Source of the DNA: an uncultured Clostridia bacterium
GTDB taxonomy: Bacteria > Bacillota > Clostridia > Oscillospirales > Acutalibacteraceae
Direction: 5' to 3'
NCBI GenBank assembly: GCA_937892115.1
Contig: CALAUI010000022.1
Coordinates: forward strand, 1 to 7,980
Length of the DNA stretch: 7,980 bases
Each line of letters starts with the position of its first letter. Position 1 is the stretch's first letter. Below, one piece after another: positions 6,427 to 7,980 of this stretch. The position numbers and the translations under genes were made by a program. The notes under the pieces were generated by a model. It was not told the DNA's origin and did not search any database. It worked only from the letters and a program-made list of their open reading frames with translations.

Positions 6427-6503
6427 GATTCATACACGGCTGCACCGTGATGATATACAAAGGCGGTGAGCCGTCTTTGATGATATACCGGCTTGCGGCT
6501 CGG
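6427..6503. repeat. Hairpin cluster with repeated TGATGATATAC linker
   Basis: Two exact copies of TGATGATATAC (6448-6458 and 6478-6488) are 30 bases apart, and a degenerate copy (GATTCATAC) begins at 6427. Between them sit short inverted repeats: CACGG/CCGTG (6435-6439, 6445-6449) and CAAAGGCGG/CCGTCTTTG (6458-6466, 6471-6479, one G-T pair, loop TGAG). A weaker CCGG...TCGG (6488-6503) follows. The linker-hairpin-linker build resembles extragenic palindromic repeat families of Firmicutes. It lies upstream of the PAP2 promoter and downstream of the tRNA-Arg terminator, and codes for nothing. Confidence 0.6.
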
Positions 6504-6505
6504 AC

Positions 6506-6540
6506 AAAAAAATCTCCGCTCTGTTAAACGGAGATTTTTT
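6506..6540 (-). terminator. Intrinsic terminator of tRNA-Arg
   Basis: A 12-bp stem pairs AAAAAATCTCCG (6507-6518) with CGGAGATTTTTT (6529-6540) around a 10-base loop. The minus strand ends it in seven T (6512-6506). The first base of the hairpin is the terminal A of the encoded CCA, so there is almost no trailer before the terminator. Confidence 0.88.
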
Positions 6541-6616
6541 GGCGTCCCCGGCGCGATTCGAACGCGCGGCCTTTCGCTTAGGAGGCGAACGCTCTATCCT
6601 GCTGAGCTACGGAGAC
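6540..6616 (-). tRNA. tRNA-Arg, anticodon CCT
   Basis: The minus strand folds as a class I tRNA. The acceptor stem is GTCTCCG with CGGGGAC (one G-T pair), and the D arm contains AGCTCAGC. The anticodon stem TTCGC/GCGAA holds loop CTCCTAA, with anticodon CCT at 6582-6580 (codon AGG). The T arm is GCGCG-TTCGAAT-CGCGC. The discriminator is G (6543) and CCA is encoded (6542-6540). It is a single-gene unit with its own promoter and terminator, divergent from the phosphoglycerate kinase gene. Confidence 0.97.
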
Positions 6617-6637
6617 ATATATCGTCAGGCAACGGTT

Positions 6638-6666
6638 ATTCTATCAAATCCTTATTGTAAAGTCAA
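6638..6666 (-). promoter_or_regulatory. SigA-type promoter of tRNA-Arg
   Basis: On the minus strand TTGACT (6666-6661) is followed after 17 bases by TAGAAT (6643-6638), with an extended TG. The -10 box ends 21 bases before the tRNA 5' end. Confidence 0.8.
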
Positions 6667-6723
6667 GAAAAAAACTGAGGTGTTCGGGAAATATCTTTAT
6701 GTATTTTGCCATACAAATTCTTC

Positions 6724-6752
6724 TTGAAATTATGCAATTTATATAATATAAT
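6724..6752 (+). promoter_or_regulatory. SigA-type promoter of pgk
   Basis: TTGAAA (6724-6729) is followed after 17 bases by consensus TATAAT (6747-6752) in a very A/T-rich stretch. The leader is about 45 bases. A second TATAAT at 6742-6747 overlaps it but has no -35 box at a proper distance. Confidence 0.8.
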
Positions 6753-6803
6753 ATTGGCGGTCAAAAATGATATCCAGCATATCTAATCGAAAGGACGAAA
6801 AAA

Positions 6804-7980
6804 ATGAGTTTACTTAACAAAAAGACAGTTGATGACCTTAACGCAAAAGGCAAGAAGGTACTCGTACGTTGTGACTTCAACGTTCCTCTCAAGGACGGCG
6901 TTATCACAGACGAAAACAGAATCAATGCGGCTATCCCCACCATCAAGAAGCTGATTGACGACGGTGCAAAGGTTATCCTCTGCTCACATCTGGGCAAGCC
7001 CAAAAACGGCCCCGAAGCCAAGTTTTCACTTGCTCCCGTTGCAGCACGCCTTACGGAAAAGCTCGGTAAGGAAGTTGTTTTTGCCGCTGACGATACAGTA
7101 GTAGGCGAAAATGCCAAAGCTGCTGTTGCAGCCATGAATGACGGTGACGTAGTTCTTCTTGAGAACACCCGTTTCCGCGCAGAAGAAACAAAGAACGGCG
7201 AAGCATTCTCCAAGGACCTTGCTTCCCTTTGCGATATCTACGTAAACGATGCTTTCGGTGCAGCTCACAGAGCACATTGCTCAACAGTAGGCGTTACCGA
7301 ATTTGTTGACGAAGCAGCCGTAGGTTATCTTATGGGCAAAGAGCTCAAGTACCTCGGCAATGCAGTAGAAGACCCCGTAAGACCCTTCGTTACCGTTCTC
7401 GGCGGTGCAAAGGTAGCAGACAAGCTCAACGTTATTGAAAACCTTCTTTCAAAGGCAGATACACTTATCATCGGCGGCGGTATGGCTTATACCTTCCTTG
7501 CTGCAAAGGGCTATGAAATCGGTAAGTCACTTCTTGATGAATCAAAGATTGACTACTGCAAGGATATGCTCAAGAAGGCAGAAGAAAAGGGCGTTCAGAT
7601 CCTCCTTCCCATCGACGTTGTAGCAGCTGAAGAATTCCCCGATCCCATCGATGCTCCCATTGAAACGGCAATCTTTGATGCAGACAAGATTCCCGCAAAC
7701 ATGGAAGGTCTTGACGTAGGTCCCAAGTCCCAGGAGCTCTTTGCTCAGGCAGTTAAATCGGCAAAGACAGTCGTATGGAACGGCCCCATGGGCGTATTTG
7801 AGAATCCCGTACTTGCCAAAGGTACAATCGCAGTTGCTAAGGCACTTGCAGAATCAAATGCAGTTACAATCATCGGCGGCGGTGACTCCGCAGCAGCAGT
7901 CAATACACTCGGCTTCGGCGACAAGATGACCCACATTTCAACAGGCGGCGGTGCTTCCCTTGAATTCCTTGAGGGTAAAG
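6804..7980 (+). CDS. pgk: Phosphoglycerate kinase, 3' end cut by the window
   Basis: The 392 visible residues are a nearly whole phosphoglycerate kinase (glycolysis; 1,3-bisphosphoglycerate + ADP to 3-phosphoglycerate + ATP; cytosol). Family signatures appear in order: RCDFNVP (22-28), HLGKPK (62-67), LLENTRF (118-124), DAFGAAHRAH (149-158), LGGAKVADK (199-207), GGGMAYTFL (224-232), WNGPMGVFE (325-333), GGGDSAA (358-364) and STGGGASLE (379-387). The frame runs off the end just after LEFLEGK. Family members end within roughly 10 residues of this point, so almost nothing is missing. ATG 6804 is preceded by AAAGGA (6790-6795) with an 8-base spacer. It is transcribed from its own promoter; no gapA is seen upstream, where the divergent tRNA-Arg lies. 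Confidence 0.98.
   Translation, partial: MSLLNKKTVDDLNAKGKKVLVRCDFNVPLKDGVITDENRINAAIPTIKKLIDDGAKVILCSHLGKPKNGPEAKFSLAPVAARLTEKLGKEVVFAADDTVVGENAKAAVAAMNDGDVVLLENTRFRAEETKNGEAFSKDLASLCDIYVNDAFGAAHRAHCSTVGVTEFVDEAAVGYLMGKELKYLGNAVEDPVRPFVTVLGGAKVADKLNVIENLLSKADTLIIGGGMAYTFLAAKGYEIGKSLLDESKIDYCKDMLKKAEEKGVQILLPIDVVAAEEFPDPIDAPIETAIFDADKIPANMEGLDVGPKSQELFAQAVKSAKTVVWNGPMGVFENPVLAKGTIAVAKALAESNAVTIIGGGDSAAAVNTLGFGDKMTHISTGGGASLEFLEGK

Noticed and set aside
6761..7213. A 150-codon minus-strand frame over the start of pgk
   Set aside because: It is opposite to a universally conserved gene and overlaps its promoter leader, with no independent support.

Overview
The window looks like a piece of an uncultured gut-type Clostridia genome (Oscillospirales/Ruminococcaceae-like). 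This is inferred from moderate G+C, strong AGGAG ribosome sites, sigma-70/SigA-type promoters with 17-base spacers, CCA-encoding tRNA genes, and a set of small secreted glycan-acting enzymes. No taxon can be proved from the sequence alone.

Layout, left to right. A minus-strand tRNA-Leu(CAA) has its own promoter and terminator (about 8-189). Next is a minus-strand alpha/beta-hydrolase of the carbohydrate-esterase type (255-1142). A divergent intergenic region (1143-1379) carries promoters in both directions. A plus-strand clan GH-A glycoside hydrolase follows (1380-2594) and converges, through a two-way terminator, on a minus-strand two-gene operon. In that operon a DUF2264-type cytosolic (alpha/alpha)-barrel protein (4032-5177) comes first and a GH39-like hydrolase (2636-4015) lies 16 bases after it. 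Further right are a minus-strand PAP2-family membrane phosphatase (5457-6350), a small hairpin/repeat cluster (about 6427-6503), a minus-strand tRNA-Arg(CCT) unit, and a plus-strand phosphoglycerate kinase gene that runs off the window end a few residues short of its expected stop.

Functionally, positions 255-5177 form a glycan-degradation cluster. Three hydrolases (one esterase, two retaining-type TIM-barrel glycosidases) each carry a short hydrophobic N-terminus with a shared K-I-x-A start and probably work outside the membrane or anchored to it. The DUF2264 protein has no export signal and probably acts inside the cell on imported fragments. The substrate is not known. The esterase plus GH39-like pairing would fit a decorated hemicellulose or arabinogalactan-like glycan, but that is inference. 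No transporter or regulator gene lies in the window. The right-hand part (PAP2 phosphatase, tRNA, pgk) is housekeeping.

The most unusual signals are the common leader on three unrelated hydrolases, the Cys cluster and long insertion in the plus-strand glycosidase, the pairing of DUF2264 with a GH39-like enzyme, an inverted repeat placed like an activator site upstream of that operon, and the hairpin cluster with a repeated linker at 6427-6503. I did not find clear evidence of a wholly new defence or mobile system.
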